NCBI GenBank assembly: GCA_945878575.1
Contig: CAMDUB010000002.1
Location: 1 to 64,000 of the forward strand
DNA length: 64,000 nucleotides
Reading direction: 5' to 3'
Source of the DNA: Phycisphaera mikurensis NBRC 102666
GTDB lineage: Bacteria > Planctomycetota > Phycisphaerae > Phycisphaerales > SM1A02
This document shows positions 48,840 to 59,766 of this stretch, one piece after another; position 1 is the stretch's first letter, and every line of letters begins with the position of its first letter. A program made the translations under genes and the position numbers. Under the pieces are notes generated by a model. It did not search any database. It was not told where the DNA came from and saw only the letters and a list, made by a program, of their open reading frames with translations.

Positions 48840-50288
48840 ATGCAGCCTATGCCGAGCCGTGAACCAAACCCCGCCATCCCGCAGCGTGCCAATGGCAACT
48901 CGGGTAACTCCAAGCGCGGTGGTGGTCGTGAGTTTGGCGATGGCTTCGGTGGCGGAACCAGCGGCGGTCCCAGTGGACCCGGCGGCGGCGGCGCATCCGG
49001 TAGTGGCGGCGGCGGTGGAGGTGACGGTGGCTTCCGCGGTCGCAAGGTCACTACCTGCAGCTTCTGCGGTAAGACCAGTCGCGAAGTTGGGCCAATGGTT
49101 GAAGGTCCCAGCGACGTCTACATCTGCACCAACTGCACTGACCTCTGCCAGAACATCTTTAAGCAGGAGCGACGTCGTGTCACCGGCAGTCGCCCGCAAC
49201 TTGGACAGATTCCATCACCGCGGCAGATGAAGGAGTTCCTTGATCAGTACGTGATCGGCCAAGAGAACGCCAAGCGCGCGTTGTCTGTTGCCGTGCACAA
49301 TCACTACAAGCGTCTCTCGCAACTTGAGAACGAGCAATCACAAGTAGAGCTCGACAAGTCCAACGTGTTGATGATCGGCTCCACTGGTACCGGCAAGACG
49401 CTCTTGGCCAAGACGCTCGCGCGCATTCTCAATGTGCCGTTCGCCATTGGTGACGCCACCACGCTGACCGAGGCTGGCTACGTCGGCGAAGATGTAGAGA
49501 ACCTGCTCCTGAAGTTGCTGCAAGCTGCTGATTTCGACCTTGAAAGCGCGCAACGCGGCATCATCTACATCGATGAAATCGACAAGATCGGCAAGACCAA
49601 TCACAACGTCTCCATCACCCGCGATGTGAGCGGTGAAGGTGTCCAGCAAAGCCTGCTGAAGTTGCTGGAAGGCACCACTGCCAACGTTCCTCCGCAAGGC
49701 GGGCGTAAGCATCCGGAACAGCAGTACATCCAGATGGATACCACCAATATCCTGTTCATCTGCGGCGGTAGTTTCGATGGCATTGAGGACATCGTGCGCA
49801 AGCGCATTGGTCGTAAGCGCATCGGCTTCTCTGCTGAGTCACAGGGCGTGGAAGACAAGGTCACTGAGCGCACCGCCCTGGTTGCCCAAGTCACCCCCGA
49901 TGACGTGCTTGAATTCGGAATGATTCCCGAACTGGTTGGTCGTCTACCGATCGTGTGCCCGCTGCATCCACTCTCGCGCGATGCCATGGTGCAGATTCTG
50001 ACCGAACCAAAGAACGCGCTCATCAAGCAGTACCAGCACCTCTTCTCACTTGAAGGCGCGCGCTTGGAGTTCACGCGCGACGCAGTGGATCTGATCGCCG
50101 ATCGTGCCATCACTCGCAATACGGGTGCGCGTGCGCTCCGTGCAGTGGTTGATGAAATCATGATTGACCTCATGTATCACCTGCCCGAGCTGGACAATAC
50201 AAACACCGTCTATGTGATCGATGCCCACGCTATCGAACACGGAACGCCACTTCAGCAGATGAAACGCCGCGAGCGCGAAAGCGCCTGA
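48840..50288 (+). CDS. clpX: ATP-dependent Clp protease ATP-binding subunit ClpX with Gly-rich N-terminal extension
   Basis: Zn domain '[31 protein letters not shown]'; '[57 protein letters not shown]'. Confidence 0.97.
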   Translation: MQPMPSREPNPAIPQRANGNSGNSKRGGGREFGDGFGGGTSGGPSGPGGGGASGSGGGGGGDGGFRGRKVTTCSFCGKTSREVGPMVEGPSDVYICTNCTDLCQNIFKQERRRVTGSRPQLGQIPSPRQMKEFLDQYVIGQENAKRALSVAVHNHYKRLSQLENEQSQVELDKSNVLMIGSTGTGKTLLAKTLARILNVPFAIGDATTLTEAGYVGEDVENLLLKLLQAADFDLESAQRGIIYIDEIDKIGKTNHNVSITRDVSGEGVQQSLLKLLEGTTANVPPQGGRKHPEQQYIQMDTTNILFICGGSFDGIEDIVRKRIGRKRIGFSAESQGVEDKVTERTALVAQVTPDDVLEFGMIPELVGRLPIVCPLHPLSRDAMVQILTEPKNALIKQYQHLFSLEGARLEFTRDAVDLIADRAITRNTGARALRAVVDEIMIDLMYHLPELDNTNTVYVIDAHAIEHGTPLQQMKRRERESA

Positions 50289-50296
50289 CGACCAGT

Positions 50297-50800
50297 ATGA
50301 GCATGCAGGAATCGATCCCCCACCGCGACTACGCCGCGCTGCGGACGCCCGCTGCCGCCATTGCCCACCTGCCGTCCCGCGAGGCACGCATGGAGGCCTT
50401 CGTGGAGCTGTGGTGGAGCGCGTTCGCAGCCTTCGGTGTCAGTTGGGCGGGTTTTTACGTCGACTGCCCGCATGAGCCAGACGCCCAGCGGATGGTTCTG
50501 GCGGCACGGCGGCCAGGGCCGGCGTGTTCGCCCATCGGTATTCACGGCGCCTGCGGGCAGGCCCTCGTCAGCGGCCAAACCTTGGTGGTGCGCGACGTGG
50601 CAGACCTTGGTGCGGGCTATATCGCTTGCGACCCCCGGGACCGCAGCGAGTTAGTGGTGCCGTGCCTGACGCCCGAGGGGCACGCCTGGGGCGTGTTTGA
50701 CGTCGACAGCCACCAAGTGGGCTCGTTTCATGCCAGCGACGGAACAGCCTGCCACGAACTGCTTGGCCTGGCGGGACTGACTGGGCCGGCGCCGTCGTAA
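50297..50800 (+). CDS. GAF-domain protein (free Met-R-sulfoxide-reductase-like fold)
   Basis: 'GVSWAGFYVDCP', 'GIHGACGQALVSGQTLVVRDVADLGAGYIACDPRDRSELVVPCLTPEGHAWGVFDVDSHQVGSF'. Confidence 0.75.
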   Translation: MSMQESIPHRDYAALRTPAAAIAHLPSREARMEAFVELWWSAFAAFGVSWAGFYVDCPHEPDAQRMVLAARRPGPACSPIGIHGACGQALVSGQTLVVRDVADLGAGYIACDPRDRSELVVPCLTPEGHAWGVFDVDSHQVGSFHASDGTACHELLGLAGLTGPAPS

Positions 50801-50926
50801 CGCCGATAACAGGGTTCGGCCCAGAGCCCCGCAACCAGTTCAAAGTGTTGCGTGAAACGCCGGTTCCGCGTATCCTTCCCGATCCCCCGCTGCATGCCGC
50901 AACGGGCTTCACACCAAGGACTCACC

Positions 50927-51211
50927 ATGTCACGCGTCTGCTACTTCACCGGTGCCCATACCACTTCTGGAAACGTCATCAAGCGCCGCGGTAAGGCGAA
51001 GTACCTCGGTGGCGTTGGTATCAAGACCACCTCGGTCAAGAAGCGCACGTTCAAGCCGAATCTGCAGACCGTGGACATCATGGAAGACGGCGCCCCAAAG
51101 CGCGTACGCGCCTCGGTCCGAGCAATCCGCTCAGGCCTGGTAGTGAAGCCGATGAAGCGCAAGTACACCTACACGCGCGAACTGCGCGAAGCCAAGGCTG
51201 CGGGCAAGTAA
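50927..51211 (+). CDS. rpmB: 50S ribosomal protein L28
   Basis: 'MSRVCYFTGAHTTSGNVIKRRGKAKYLGGVGIKTTSVKKRTFKPNLQTVDI'. Confidence 0.93.
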   Translation: MSRVCYFTGAHTTSGNVIKRRGKAKYLGGVGIKTTSVKKRTFKPNLQTVDIMEDGAPKRVRASVRAIRSGLVVKPMKRKYTYTRELREAKAAGK

Positions 51212-51256
51212 GCCGCAGCGTGTGACTCGGGTACGAGCACAACTCAAAGAATAAAG

Positions 51257-51290
51257 ACACGGGCCGCCCACTTAAAGGCGGCCCGTGTTT
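51257..51290 (+). terminator. Rho-independent-like terminator downstream of rpmB
   Basis: 12-bp stem ACACGGGCCGCC-CACTTAAA-GGCGGCCCGTGT followed by tt. Confidence 0.85.
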
Positions 51291-51705
51291 CATTCATAGC
51301 GATGAGGTATGCGTCGCCGATCTTTGGAGATGTCGACCGGGATCGCATCGTCGGCGGGGATGATTTGGCGTTCCTACTCGCCGCATGGTCAGTATCGAAC
51401 GACGATTCCTGAGTAATTTAGTTGACTTTCCGGCCATCGCGCCTATCATCTCCATGCTTCGCAGCGGGACACCCGACTCACACGCGCCACCAGCAGTGCC
51501 ATGACGGCACTCCGGCCAATGAGCAAACCCCTGATTCCGCTCTCGAAGCCCTGGCAGAGAGCATGGGCTTTCAGTCAGCACATCGTGGGCGGAGCTATTG
51601 AACGAATGAACGGGATTCCGTGCGTGAACATCTCACGCATTGGAAGCACGTTGCGTTTAGTGAACAACGGACGAACCCGGCGCAGGACGCGCCGAAAGGA
51701 AGCTG

Positions 51706-53709
51706 GTGGCTGGATCGATTGGAAATTCCGATAGAGATCGCGTCTTGGACGCCACGGACCTCGTGGCGCTCATCGGCGAACATGTGCAATTGCGCCCCAA
51801 GGGACGCGAGCACGTGGGCATCTGTCCATTCCATGATGATCGCGCGCCATCGATGACGGTGGTCACCCACAAGAGTTCTGGTTTCTACAAGTGCTTCTCC
51901 TGTGGTGCCGCCGGAAACGCCATCGACTTCATGATGAACTACCACAAGATGGAGTTCATCGATGCACTGCGCGCGTTGGCCGAACGCGCCGGCATCGAAT
52001 TGCGACAGACACGCAGTGAAGATGGCGCCACCGGGGGTCGACGCGCCCTACTCCGAGCCAACGCCATCGCCGCCAATTTCTATCGCAAGGCGCTGGCACA
52101 CGCGGAGATTGGCGCTCGCTCCCGCGCCGCCCTCGATGCGCGCAATGTTTCGGAAGCGATGCGCGAACGATTCAATATCGGCGCGGCGCCCGATGGATGG
52201 GACACGTTCGTTCGCCACCTCGATCGTCTGCGCGCCCATCACCAAGGCGGCGGTCGTACCGACGATGGCGCCCGCGGCAGCGACGCCGTTCCAGACCTCG
52301 ATGTCTTCCGAGCAGCCGGTCTCGTGCGCGATGGGCGCCAAGGTCCCATCGACGGATTCCGCAACCGGGTGATCTTTCCGATCTGCGATGAAATGGGCGC
52401 CCCCATTGCATTCGGCGCACGACAACTGAACGCCGAAGACCAGCCGAAATACCTGAATTCCCCTGAGAGCGGCGTATTCCACAAGGGACGCGGCCTGTAC
52501 GGCATTCACCTCGCTAAGAAGTCGATCATTGATTCCCGCACCGCACTTATCTGCGAGGGATACACGGACGTCATCGCCTGCCACGCAGCCGGTGTGACCA
52601 ACGCCGTGGCAACACTCGGCACTGCACTCACCCGCGAGCACGCCCGTGGTCTGAAGCGAGTGGCAGAGCGCATTGTGCTCCTCTTTGACGGTGATGCTGC
52701 TGGACAGAAGGCCGCAGACCGCGCCATCGAAGTGTTCTTTGCCGAGCCAGTCGATGTGCGCATCTGCACACTGCCCGATGAACTTGACCCCGACGAACTG
52801 CTGCGGCAGCCCGATGGACGCGAGCGTTTCGATGCCGCGCTTGCCAACAGCGAAGATGCACTCCGGCACTTTGTCCGCCGCTTCCGTCAAGATTTCCGCG
52901 GCGCTAACGGATTGAGTGCGCAACAGCAACGGATCGAAGCAGTGCTGGCTCGACTTGTGGAACTTGGATTCCGCGCCATGCCTGGTCTGCGCAAGACGTT
53001 GGTGATGTCCAGCCTCGGCTCGATCACCGGTTTGCCGGAACGCGATCTGGAAGCTGCGCTTGAGGCAGTCAAGGCGCCCACGCCCCGCTCGGCTCCGGAG
53101 GAGACGGTTGAGGTGAAGACCAGCTCGGTGTACCGACCGAGTTTGGAAGAACAAGGCTTTCCCATTCCGCAGGCCCGCGCTCGTCGCGACGCCGAGCGTG
53201 GTCTCCTGGCCATCCTGTTGGCGCACCCACAACTGGGCGCGGCACGGGTTCGCCTCGACGACGGGTCATCGCTTCCGGTCACCGAAGCCATCACCCCCGA
53301 GAGCTTCCTTGACCCGGACTGCCGCATGGTCCTGGAACCAATTCATCTGTGGCTGGAAGATCAGCACGCCTTCACCATGGACGAGGTGTTGGCGGAATTG
53401 CGCGGGCAAAACGTGAAATCCTGCGCCATTGACTTGGTTCTGCTTGGCGAGAAGCGCGCACCGTCCGAGAATATTGCCGTTGAGCGGCTCCAAGAGGCAG
53501 TTGACGCATTTGAACGCATCCGACGCTCCCGGACTTCCGTACTTCTCGCTGCGGGAAACATAAATCCTAGTACGATAAGGAGTTCGGACGAACCAAGCGC
53601 CCTCGCCGCGCGTTTAGAAACGATTAGGAATCGTGGGAGAGACCCCACCGCGTACGGCCGATTACCAGGGCCAAGTGGAAATCGCACCCCCGATCGCGAA
53701 GAAGAATGA
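51706..53709 (+). CDS. dnaG: DNA primase
   Basis: 'HVGICPFHDDRAPSMTVVTHKSSGFYKCFSCGAAGNAIDFMM' zinc domain; 'FGARQLN', 'LICEGYTDVIACHAAG', 'LLFDGDAAGQKAADRAI'. Confidence 0.96.
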   Translation: MAGSIGNSDRDRVLDATDLVALIGEHVQLRPKGREHVGICPFHDDRAPSMTVVTHKSSGFYKCFSCGAAGNAIDFMMNYHKMEFIDALRALAERAGIELRQTRSEDGATGGRRALLRANAIAANFYRKALAHAEIGARSRAALDARNVSEAMRERFNIGAAPDGWDTFVRHLDRLRAHHQGGGRTDDGARGSDAVPDLDVFRAAGLVRDGRQGPIDGFRNRVIFPICDEMGAPIAFGARQLNAEDQPKYLNSPESGVFHKGRGLYGIHLAKKSIIDSRTALICEGYTDVIACHAAGVTNAVATLGTALTREHARGLKRVAERIVLLFDGDAAGQKAADRAIEVFFAEPVDVRICTLPDELDPDELLRQPDGRERFDAALANSEDALRHFVRRFRQDFRGANGLSAQQQRIEAVLARLVELGFRAMPGLRKTLVMSSLGSITGLPERDLEAALEAVKAPTPRSAPEETVEVKTSSVYRPSLEEQGFPIPQARARRDAERGLLAILLAHPQLGAARVRLDDGSSLPVTEAITPESFLDPDCRMVLEPIHLWLEDQHAFTMDEVLAELRGQNVKSCAIDLVLLGEKRAPSENIAVERLQEAVDAFERIRRSRTSVLLAAGNINPSTIRSSDEPSALAARLETIRNRGRDPTAYGRLPGPSGNRTPDREEE

Positions 53710-53843
53710 TGGATATGAGCCCTGAAACCCGTATTAATGATTCTAAGACACCGATTTACCGCCTTAACCCATAGATGACCGATTTGTTCTGTTTGCGTTC
53801 ATCGCACCACGCAGAACCCCTCGCTAGAACTGGAACCTGAACA

Positions 53844-55697
53844 TTGTCACTCGCACTCTCTGACTTAACCCCCGTCCTCCGCCAGCTCGTTGAACTCGGG
53901 CGCGGCCGCAAGTGGATCACGTACGAGGAGTACATCCGCTGCGTCCCCGATGAATTCGTCGAGCCTGAGAAGGTTGACGAGATGATTGTCCTCTTGGATG
54001 AACTTGGTATCGAACTCATTGATGAGAGCGAGCGCAAGCGCAACGGCTGGGACATGTTCGATGCCCCGCTGCAGACGAACCTGAAGTTCCAGCGCGACGA
54101 GAAGAAGCCAAACAAGCCGCCGAAGGTGCAAATGATCGATGAGGACGATGGTCCTCCGGTCGACTTCGATGGTGGATTTGAAGACGAGCAGCACCTCCCT
54201 GAGGAGCCTGCCGCTGCTGCCGCTGCCAACGCCGACGAGGAAATTCTTGACGAGGCCGAAACACAGGCTGCCGTTGAAGCTGCACTCGCTGAACAAGGTT
54301 CGAAGCGGATTGATGACCCGATCCGCATGTACCTGACGCAGATGGGAACGATTCCGCTTCTCACCCGCGAAGAGGAAATTCGCCTTGCGAAGAAGATCGA
54401 AACCACGCGCATGTGCTTCCGTCGCATGACGCTTGCCAGCGACTACGCGGCGCAAATGGCCGTGCAGATTCTCAAGCAAGTGCATGCTGGAACGCTGCCG
54501 TTCGACCGCACCATGCGCATCTCCACCGCTGAGGAGAACCATAAAGAAACCCTGGCAGCGCGCATTCCTGCCAACCTGCCAACGATTGAGCGCTTGCTGA
54601 ACCGCAACCGTGAGATCTTTGAACTGCTCGACACCACCATTGCGGATGCCAAGCGCACCCAAGTGACCAAGGAGTTTGATCACAACCGTCGCAAGATTGC
54701 TGTGCTTCTTGAAGAGTGCTGCCTGCGCACCAGCCGCATTCAGCCGCTGCTGCGCAAGCTGCAGGGCCTTGACAAGAAGGTCAAGGAAATTCATCATCAA
54801 CTGAAGAAGGCTGACAAGCATCCAGAGCGATTCGATCCAGAAGATCTCACCGTCATGCGCGACGAGATCGATGGACTGCGAAGCATGGTCTTGGAAAGCT
54901 CAGAGAACCTTGATGGTCGCGTGCGCCGTATTGAGCGCGCGTTCCTTGAGTATGAACAAGCCAAGCGCGACCTGTCCGGCGGCAATCTGCGCCTGGTGGT
55001 TTCGATTGCCAAGAAGTACCGCAACCGTGGATTGCCGTTCCTGGACATCATTCAGGAAGGTAACACCGGCTTGATGCGCGCCGTCGACAAGTACGAATAC
55101 AAGCGCGGCTACAAGTTCAGTACCTACGCCACGTGGTGGATTCGCCAAGCGATTACCCGCGCCATCGCCGACCATGCCCGCACCATCCGCGTGCCGGTGC
55201 ACATGATCGAAACGATGTCCAAGCTCCGCACCATCCAGAAGCATCTGCTTCAGGAACTCGGACGCGAGCCAACGGTGGAAGAGATTGCCCTCCGCGCCAA
55301 AATGCCGATCGAGGAAACTCGTCGCGTCATGAAGGTCAGCCGTCACCCAATTTCGCTCGACCGTCCGGTCGGCGAGAGCGAAGACAGCCACTTTGGCGAC
55401 TTCATCGAGGATGAACGCCAGTCGAGCCCGCACGAGGCCGCATCAAGCGAACTCTTGCGACAGCGCATCAATGATGTGTTGCGCACCCTCACCTACCGCG
55501 AGCGTGAGATTCTCAAGCTTCGCTACGGTATCGGTGACGGCTACACGTACACGCTTGAAGAAGTCGGTCGTATCTTCAAGGTCACGCGCGAGCGCGTGCG
55601 CCAAGTGGAGAACAAGGCGATCCGTAAGCTGCAGCACCCGGTTCGCCGGCAACGCCTCGCCAGCTTCCTTGATCAGGAAGAGGGTTCAGACAGCTGA
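53844..55697 (+). CDS. rpoD: Primary sigma-70 factor
   Basis: '[78 protein letters not shown]' and region 4 HTH. Confidence 0.97.
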   Translation: MSLALSDLTPVLRQLVELGRGRKWITYEEYIRCVPDEFVEPEKVDEMIVLLDELGIELIDESERKRNGWDMFDAPLQTNLKFQRDEKKPNKPPKVQMIDEDDGPPVDFDGGFEDEQHLPEEPAAAAAANADEEILDEAETQAAVEAALAEQGSKRIDDPIRMYLTQMGTIPLLTREEEIRLAKKIETTRMCFRRMTLASDYAAQMAVQILKQVHAGTLPFDRTMRISTAEENHKETLAARIPANLPTIERLLNRNREIFELLDTTIADAKRTQVTKEFDHNRRKIAVLLEECCLRTSRIQPLLRKLQGLDKKVKEIHHQLKKADKHPERFDPEDLTVMRDEIDGLRSMVLESSENLDGRVRRIERAFLEYEQAKRDLSGGNLRLVVSIAKKYRNRGLPFLDIIQEGNTGLMRAVDKYEYKRGYKFSTYATWWIRQAITRAIADHARTIRVPVHMIETMSKLRTIQKHLLQELGREPTVEEIALRAKMPIEETRRVMKVSRHPISLDRPVGESEDSHFGDFIEDERQSSPHEAASSELLRQRINDVLRTLTYREREILKLRYGIGDGYTYTLEEVGRIFKVTRERVRQVENKAIRKLQHPVRRQRLASFLDQEEGSDS

Positions 55698-55739
55698 ACC
55701 TGCACTCCATGCAGTACGTTTGATGACACCAGTCATTTC

Positions 55740-55771
55740 CCGACGCGCGCTTCTCACGGAGCGCGCGTCGG
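55740..55771. terminator. Probable bidirectional terminator rpoD / membrane protein
   Basis: 12-bp perfect stem CCGACGCGCGCT-TCTCACGG-AGCGCGCGTCGG between convergent CDSs. Confidence 0.75.
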
Positions 55772-55786
55772 TCGTTTGCGGGTGCG

Positions 55787-56143
55787 CTACTTCGTCGGAA
55801 CGATCGCCCGGCGCTCAATGCCGCGTGCAACCAGTACAAAGCACACCTTCGGCACCAGGTACATCGCCACCGCGACCCACCACGGAACACTCCACGCCCA
55901 TACGGCACACATGACTGCGGCGGCGGTTCCAATCACCGGAATCCAACAGACGGCTATCGCCAATGCCACCGCTACTTCGCGCTGTGGGTTGTCGGAAAGC
56001 TTCATGAAGGCCAAGTACATCGGTACCGCCTCCCAGAAAGAGATGAGTACCCAGCCGACCACCAATCGAATGCGTCGGCCGCGCACGGAGCGGCGATCCA
56101 TCGGGTAATCAGCCTTCTCTAAATCTCCAAATGGTCCAGTCAT
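55787..56143 (-). CDS. Small multi-TM membrane protein
   Basis: Start MTGPFGDLEK at 56141-56143, ATGA-type overlap with upstream CDS; hydrophobic segments. Confidence 0.7.
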   Translation of the reverse strand: MTGPFGDLEKADYPMDRRSVRGRRIRLVVGWVLISFWEAVPMYLAFMKLSDNPQREVAVALAIAVCWIPVIGTAAAVMCAVWAWSVPWWVAVAMYLVPKVCFVLVARGIERRAIVPTK

Positions 56144-57144
56144 GCGTCCATTCCTCCACTGTGCTGCGTGATCGAATCCTGAACGGGCGGCGCAATCGGC
56201 TCTCGCAGTCTGGCAACGCGTTCGTAAGCGGCGCCAAACAACGCCAGCGCAAATGTTCCAGCGAACCAGCCGCCGATACTCATCAGGACGACCGCAATGG
56301 CAATCCCGGAAGACTTGGCACTCCCCATTCCGCTTGCGGCCGCTGACCACGCCAGCCAACCAGGAAGGAGCGCGGCGATCGCGACGGCCATGGCCACCAA
56401 GACCACGCCAACCATTCCCATCTGCACAGTGCCATCGGTCCATTGCCAGCTGAGCGTCACCGACGCCATGCCACCCATGCGCGGTCGCTCCGGATCCGCC
56501 ACACGCACGATGGCGAACCACAGCCGAGCCGTCAACCACAGGGTGATACTCATGATGAGAGCACCGATCACCAGCAGCACTCCGGGAGTCACGATGCCAG
56601 AGATCGCGCGTGATGCGGATCCGATCAGCGCCATGGAATTGATCAGCCCCACTGCCATGGCAGCGCCGCCGCCGATCAAGAGCGTCACCAGTGCGGCGCC
56701 CATCGTTGGGACGTAACGCCGAAATCCGCACGTCATATCCGCAAAGCGGGCGTTACCACGCACCGCGCGCGCACCCAATACGGTGGCGCCAGCGGTCAGG
56801 GGAAGTACCAGAAAGAGCCCAAGCAGCATGGCTCCGCACAGATTGCAGCACGCGGGACCAATGGCCGCCAATTCCCGTACTGCTTCCTCCGGATCCGGCG
56901 TCTGATCGCCGCGTGCCGCTGCCCGAGCCGTACTTTGCTCCATGCGCTGGGAGGCATCCCACTGCGCCAATTGCGCTGGCGCGTTGGCAAGGGCCAATAC
57001 CAGCACCGCAGCCGTCAGCAGTCCCATGCGGGCGCGCCACGCCGTCAACGCCGTCAGAATGACTGGTCCGACGAACGCCCCGTTGGCTTCCGGGCTCGAA
57101 GACCCACCACTCTGCATCCGATTGGCAGCAGGCAATTGGCTCAT
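56140..57144 (-). CDS. Multi-TM membrane protein
   Basis: Six or so hydrophobic segments (e.g. LLTAAVLVLALANAPAQL, MLLGLFLVLPLTAGATVLGA); translationally coupled with 55787..56143. Confidence 0.75.
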   Translation of the reverse strand: MSQLPAANRMQSGGSSSPEANGAFVGPVILTALTAWRARMGLLTAAVLVLALANAPAQLAQWDASQRMEQSTARAAARGDQTPDPEEAVRELAAIGPACCNLCGAMLLGLFLVLPLTAGATVLGARAVRGNARFADMTCGFRRYVPTMGAALVTLLIGGGAAMAVGLINSMALIGSASRAISGIVTPGVLLVIGALIMSITLWLTARLWFAIVRVADPERPRMGGMASVTLSWQWTDGTVQMGMVGVVLVAMAVAIAALLPGWLAWSAAASGMGSAKSSGIAIAVVLMSIGGWFAGTFALALFGAAYERVARLREPIAPPVQDSITQHSGGMDA

Positions 57145-57214
57145 AGTCGCAGGGTACCCGCGCCATCGCGCTACGCTCCGCACTTGCGACCGCTACGCAA
57201 CGAGAACCACCTAT

Positions 57215-59446
57215 ATGGCACTTCCACATCTCACCGACGAACAAACTCGCACCTGGACCCGATCACAGAAGGATCATTGGTGGCTTGAGACCGTGTTTCG
57301 CGGCAATATGCCGCAGCTGACCTTCCGCGCGGCACTCACCGGATTCATGCTCGGCGGGGTCCTGAGTGCTACCAACCTGTATATCGGCGCCAAGACTGGG
57401 TGGTCGCTTGGGGTGGGCGTCACCAGCGTGATCCTTTCCTTTGTGATCTTTCGAGCCCTGGCTCGGCTGCAGTTGTCCAAGGACATGTCGATCCTGGAGA
57501 ACAATGCAGTTCAGTCAATCGCTACCGCCGCGGGATACATGACTGGTCCACTGATCAGCGCACTGATGGCGTACATGTTTGTCACGAACACCGTGATGGC
57601 GTGGCACCAGATGTTGATTTGGAATGTGGTGGCCAGCATCTTGGGAGTGCTGGTGGCATTCCCAATGAAGCGCCGCTTCATCAACGATGAACAACAACCG
57701 TTCCCAGAGGGACGCGCGTGCGCGGTGGTACTTGATTCGCTGTATCCGCATGCGCCCGCCGGCGGTACGAAGAATTTGGATGCTGCTGGATTGCCCATTG
57801 AGTCGGATGCTCGGACCGATGGCGCTGGCGTAGACACTGGGCTCTTCAAAGCCAAAGCATTGGCGTGGGCTGCCGGTATTGGCGCCGCGCTGCAGTTGGT
57901 GGTGGCAACGGGCTACATGGCCGTATTGCAAATCTCCCTCCTTGGAACATCCAAGGCAACGGACACCCTCAAGAAATTCCCAGAGCGCCTCGATGAGTGG
58001 TTGTACACACCGGCCAAGGACGCTGCCGGGAAAGTGATCGGCTGGGTACCAAACATTTCCGGAATCCAGCTCGACAAGCTGGGAATGACCGTGATGTTTG
58101 ACTTGTCCATGGTGGGTGCCGGCGGCCTGATGGGCATGCGCGTCGCCAACAGTTTGGTGATCGGTATGGTCACCAACTACTTGGTGCTGGCGCCGCTGAT
58201 GATTATGAATGGCGAGATCTTGCCAAAGAACTTCAAGAAGATCGCACAAGCTGATGGCACCTACGAGATGGCCGATGCCATCTTTGGACGCGCGCATCTG
58301 ACCAATACGTGGTGCCTGTGGTGGGGTGTATCCATGATGCTCACTGCATCCATGCTGGGCCTCTTTGCAAAGCCCAAGGTGCTGCTTTCCGCGTTCAGCG
58401 GCATGTTCAAGCGCCGCGAAGTGAACGAAGACTGTGTTCGACACATTGAACTGCCGCTGTGGATCAGCTTTGTGGGCGTACCCATCTTTAGTGCGCTGAT
58501 CATTTGGCTGAACCATGAATGGTTCGGCGTGAGTATCTGGATCGGCGCGCTGTCTATCCCGATGATCGTGCTCTTGACACTCATTGCAGCAAACGCCACG
58601 GCACTTACTTCAACCACGCCGACTGGCTCGCTCTCCAAGATCACTCAGTTCACTTTCGGTGCGATCCAGCCAACAAATCCGGGTACGAACTTGATGACCG
58701 CGGGTGTGACCACCGAAGTGGCATCCAATGCTTCGAACCTGCTGATGGATATCAAGCCGGGCTACATGCTTGGCGCCAAGCCGCGACAGCAGGCGTGGGG
58801 GCATTGCATCGGAATTGTTGCAGGCGCGTTGGCATCCACCCCGCTCTTCTATGTGCTGTTTCTATGGAACCGCACAGCGGATGTTTCTATTGAGCAGCAC
58901 GTCTCTGAGACATGGGCAGTCCCGGGCGCGTTGCAATGGGCGGCTATCTCCAAGGTGATTGAAGGCATGGGGAATTCCCCCGCGGGGGCGTCGCTGGTGC
59001 AGACGGTTGACGGCATCCAGAAGCTTTGGGGCGTACTCCCAGTAAGCGCGGCATGGGCCATGCTTGCAGGAGCCACCATCGCCATCATTCTGGAATCCGC
59101 GCGCCTGATTTCACGCGGTAAGTTCCCGATCTCTGCGGTGGCGATCGGTCTTGGTGTGGTACTGCCACCAGAATCCACCATCATGATGTGGATCGGCGCG
59201 GCATTCTTTGCCACTATGGAACACCGCTACATCAAGCGCGTCGGCGAATTCGGCTGGCGCCTGTGGGTGGACTCCAAGGAAGCGGTATGCGCCGGACTGA
59301 TCGCGGGATGGGCCATCATGGGTATTGGCGACGGCCTCATTGCTGCATTCTTGCCCTACCCTTCGGAAACCCCTGCCGCGCAAGTGGAAGTTGCTCCAAC
59401 ATCTCCAACCTCGGCAACCACCGTGCCTGCTGCCACGAATCATTGA
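57215..59446 (+). CDS. OPT-family (oligopeptide) transporter
   Basis: 'QLTFRAALTGFMLGGVLSATNLYIGAKTGWSLGVGVTSVILSFVIF', 'ENNAVQSIATAAGYMTG', 'LPPESTIMMWIGAAFF'. Confidence 0.93.
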   Translation: MALPHLTDEQTRTWTRSQKDHWWLETVFRGNMPQLTFRAALTGFMLGGVLSATNLYIGAKTGWSLGVGVTSVILSFVIFRALARLQLSKDMSILENNAVQSIATAAGYMTGPLISALMAYMFVTNTVMAWHQMLIWNVVASILGVLVAFPMKRRFINDEQQPFPEGRACAVVLDSLYPHAPAGGTKNLDAAGLPIESDARTDGAGVDTGLFKAKALAWAAGIGAALQLVVATGYMAVLQISLLGTSKATDTLKKFPERLDEWLYTPAKDAAGKVIGWVPNISGIQLDKLGMTVMFDLSMVGAGGLMGMRVANSLVIGMVTNYLVLAPLMIMNGEILPKNFKKIAQADGTYEMADAIFGRAHLTNTWCLWWGVSMMLTASMLGLFAKPKVLLSAFSGMFKRREVNEDCVRHIELPLWISFVGVPIFSALIIWLNHEWFGVSIWIGALSIPMIVLLTLIAANATALTSTTPTGSLSKITQFTFGAIQPTNPGTNLMTAGVTTEVASNASNLLMDIKPGYMLGAKPRQQAWGHCIGIVAGALASTPLFYVLFLWNRTADVSIEQHVSETWAVPGALQWAAISKVIEGMGNSPAGASLVQTVDGIQKLWGVLPVSAAWAMLAGATIAIILESARLISRGKFPISAVAIGLGVVLPPESTIMMWIGAAFFATMEHRYIKRVGEFGWRLWVDSKEAVCAGLIAGWAIMGIGDGLIAAFLPYPSETPAAQVEVAPTSPTSATTVPAATNH

Positions 59447-59470
59447 TTGCATACGAAAGGACCCTGAACC

Positions 59471-59743
59471 ATGGCAAAGGCAGTCGTTGATCCCGCAGAA
59501 CTCAGGCGGTTTGCGCAGGACCTGAAAAAATTCGCGTTGGAACTGCAGCAGCAGACCGGCGCGCTCAATGCCCGCATGGCAACGCTTTCGCAGACGTGGC
59601 GAGACCAAGAGCAAGCGAAGTTCTCGGAGGAGTTTGACTCCACGGTGCGCGTCTTGCAGAAGTTCACCAAGGCAGCTGAGCAGCATGTTCCGTACCTCCT
59701 TCGGAAAGCCGACGCCGCGGAGTCGTATCTCAACCAACGCTGA
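59471..59743 (+). CDS. WXG100-like (ESAT-6-like) type VII secretion target
   Basis: 90-aa helical hairpin with central W: 'VVDPAELRRFAQDLKKFALELQQQTGALNARMATLSQTWRDQEQAKFSEEFDSTVRVLQKFTKAAEQHVPYLLRKADAAESYL'. Confidence 0.82.
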   Translation: MAKAVVDPAELRRFAQDLKKFALELQQQTGALNARMATLSQTWRDQEQAKFSEEFDSTVRVLQKFTKAAEQHVPYLLRKADAAESYLNQR

Positions 59744-59766
59744 ACCGCAGCGCGAAGGGTCAATGT

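Noticed and set aside
52048-53232. 394-aa minus-strand ORF opposite dnaG
   Set aside because: Shadow ORF from codon bias; the sense frame is clearly DnaG.
53865-54821. 318-aa minus-strand ORF opposite rpoD
   Set aside because: Shadow ORF; sense frame is clearly sigma-70.
55787-56731. Full 314-aa version of the minus-strand ORF
   Set aside because: N-terminal two thirds is out of frame with the overlapping 56140..57144 membrane protein; only the C-terminal 118 aa (from 56143) looks genuine.
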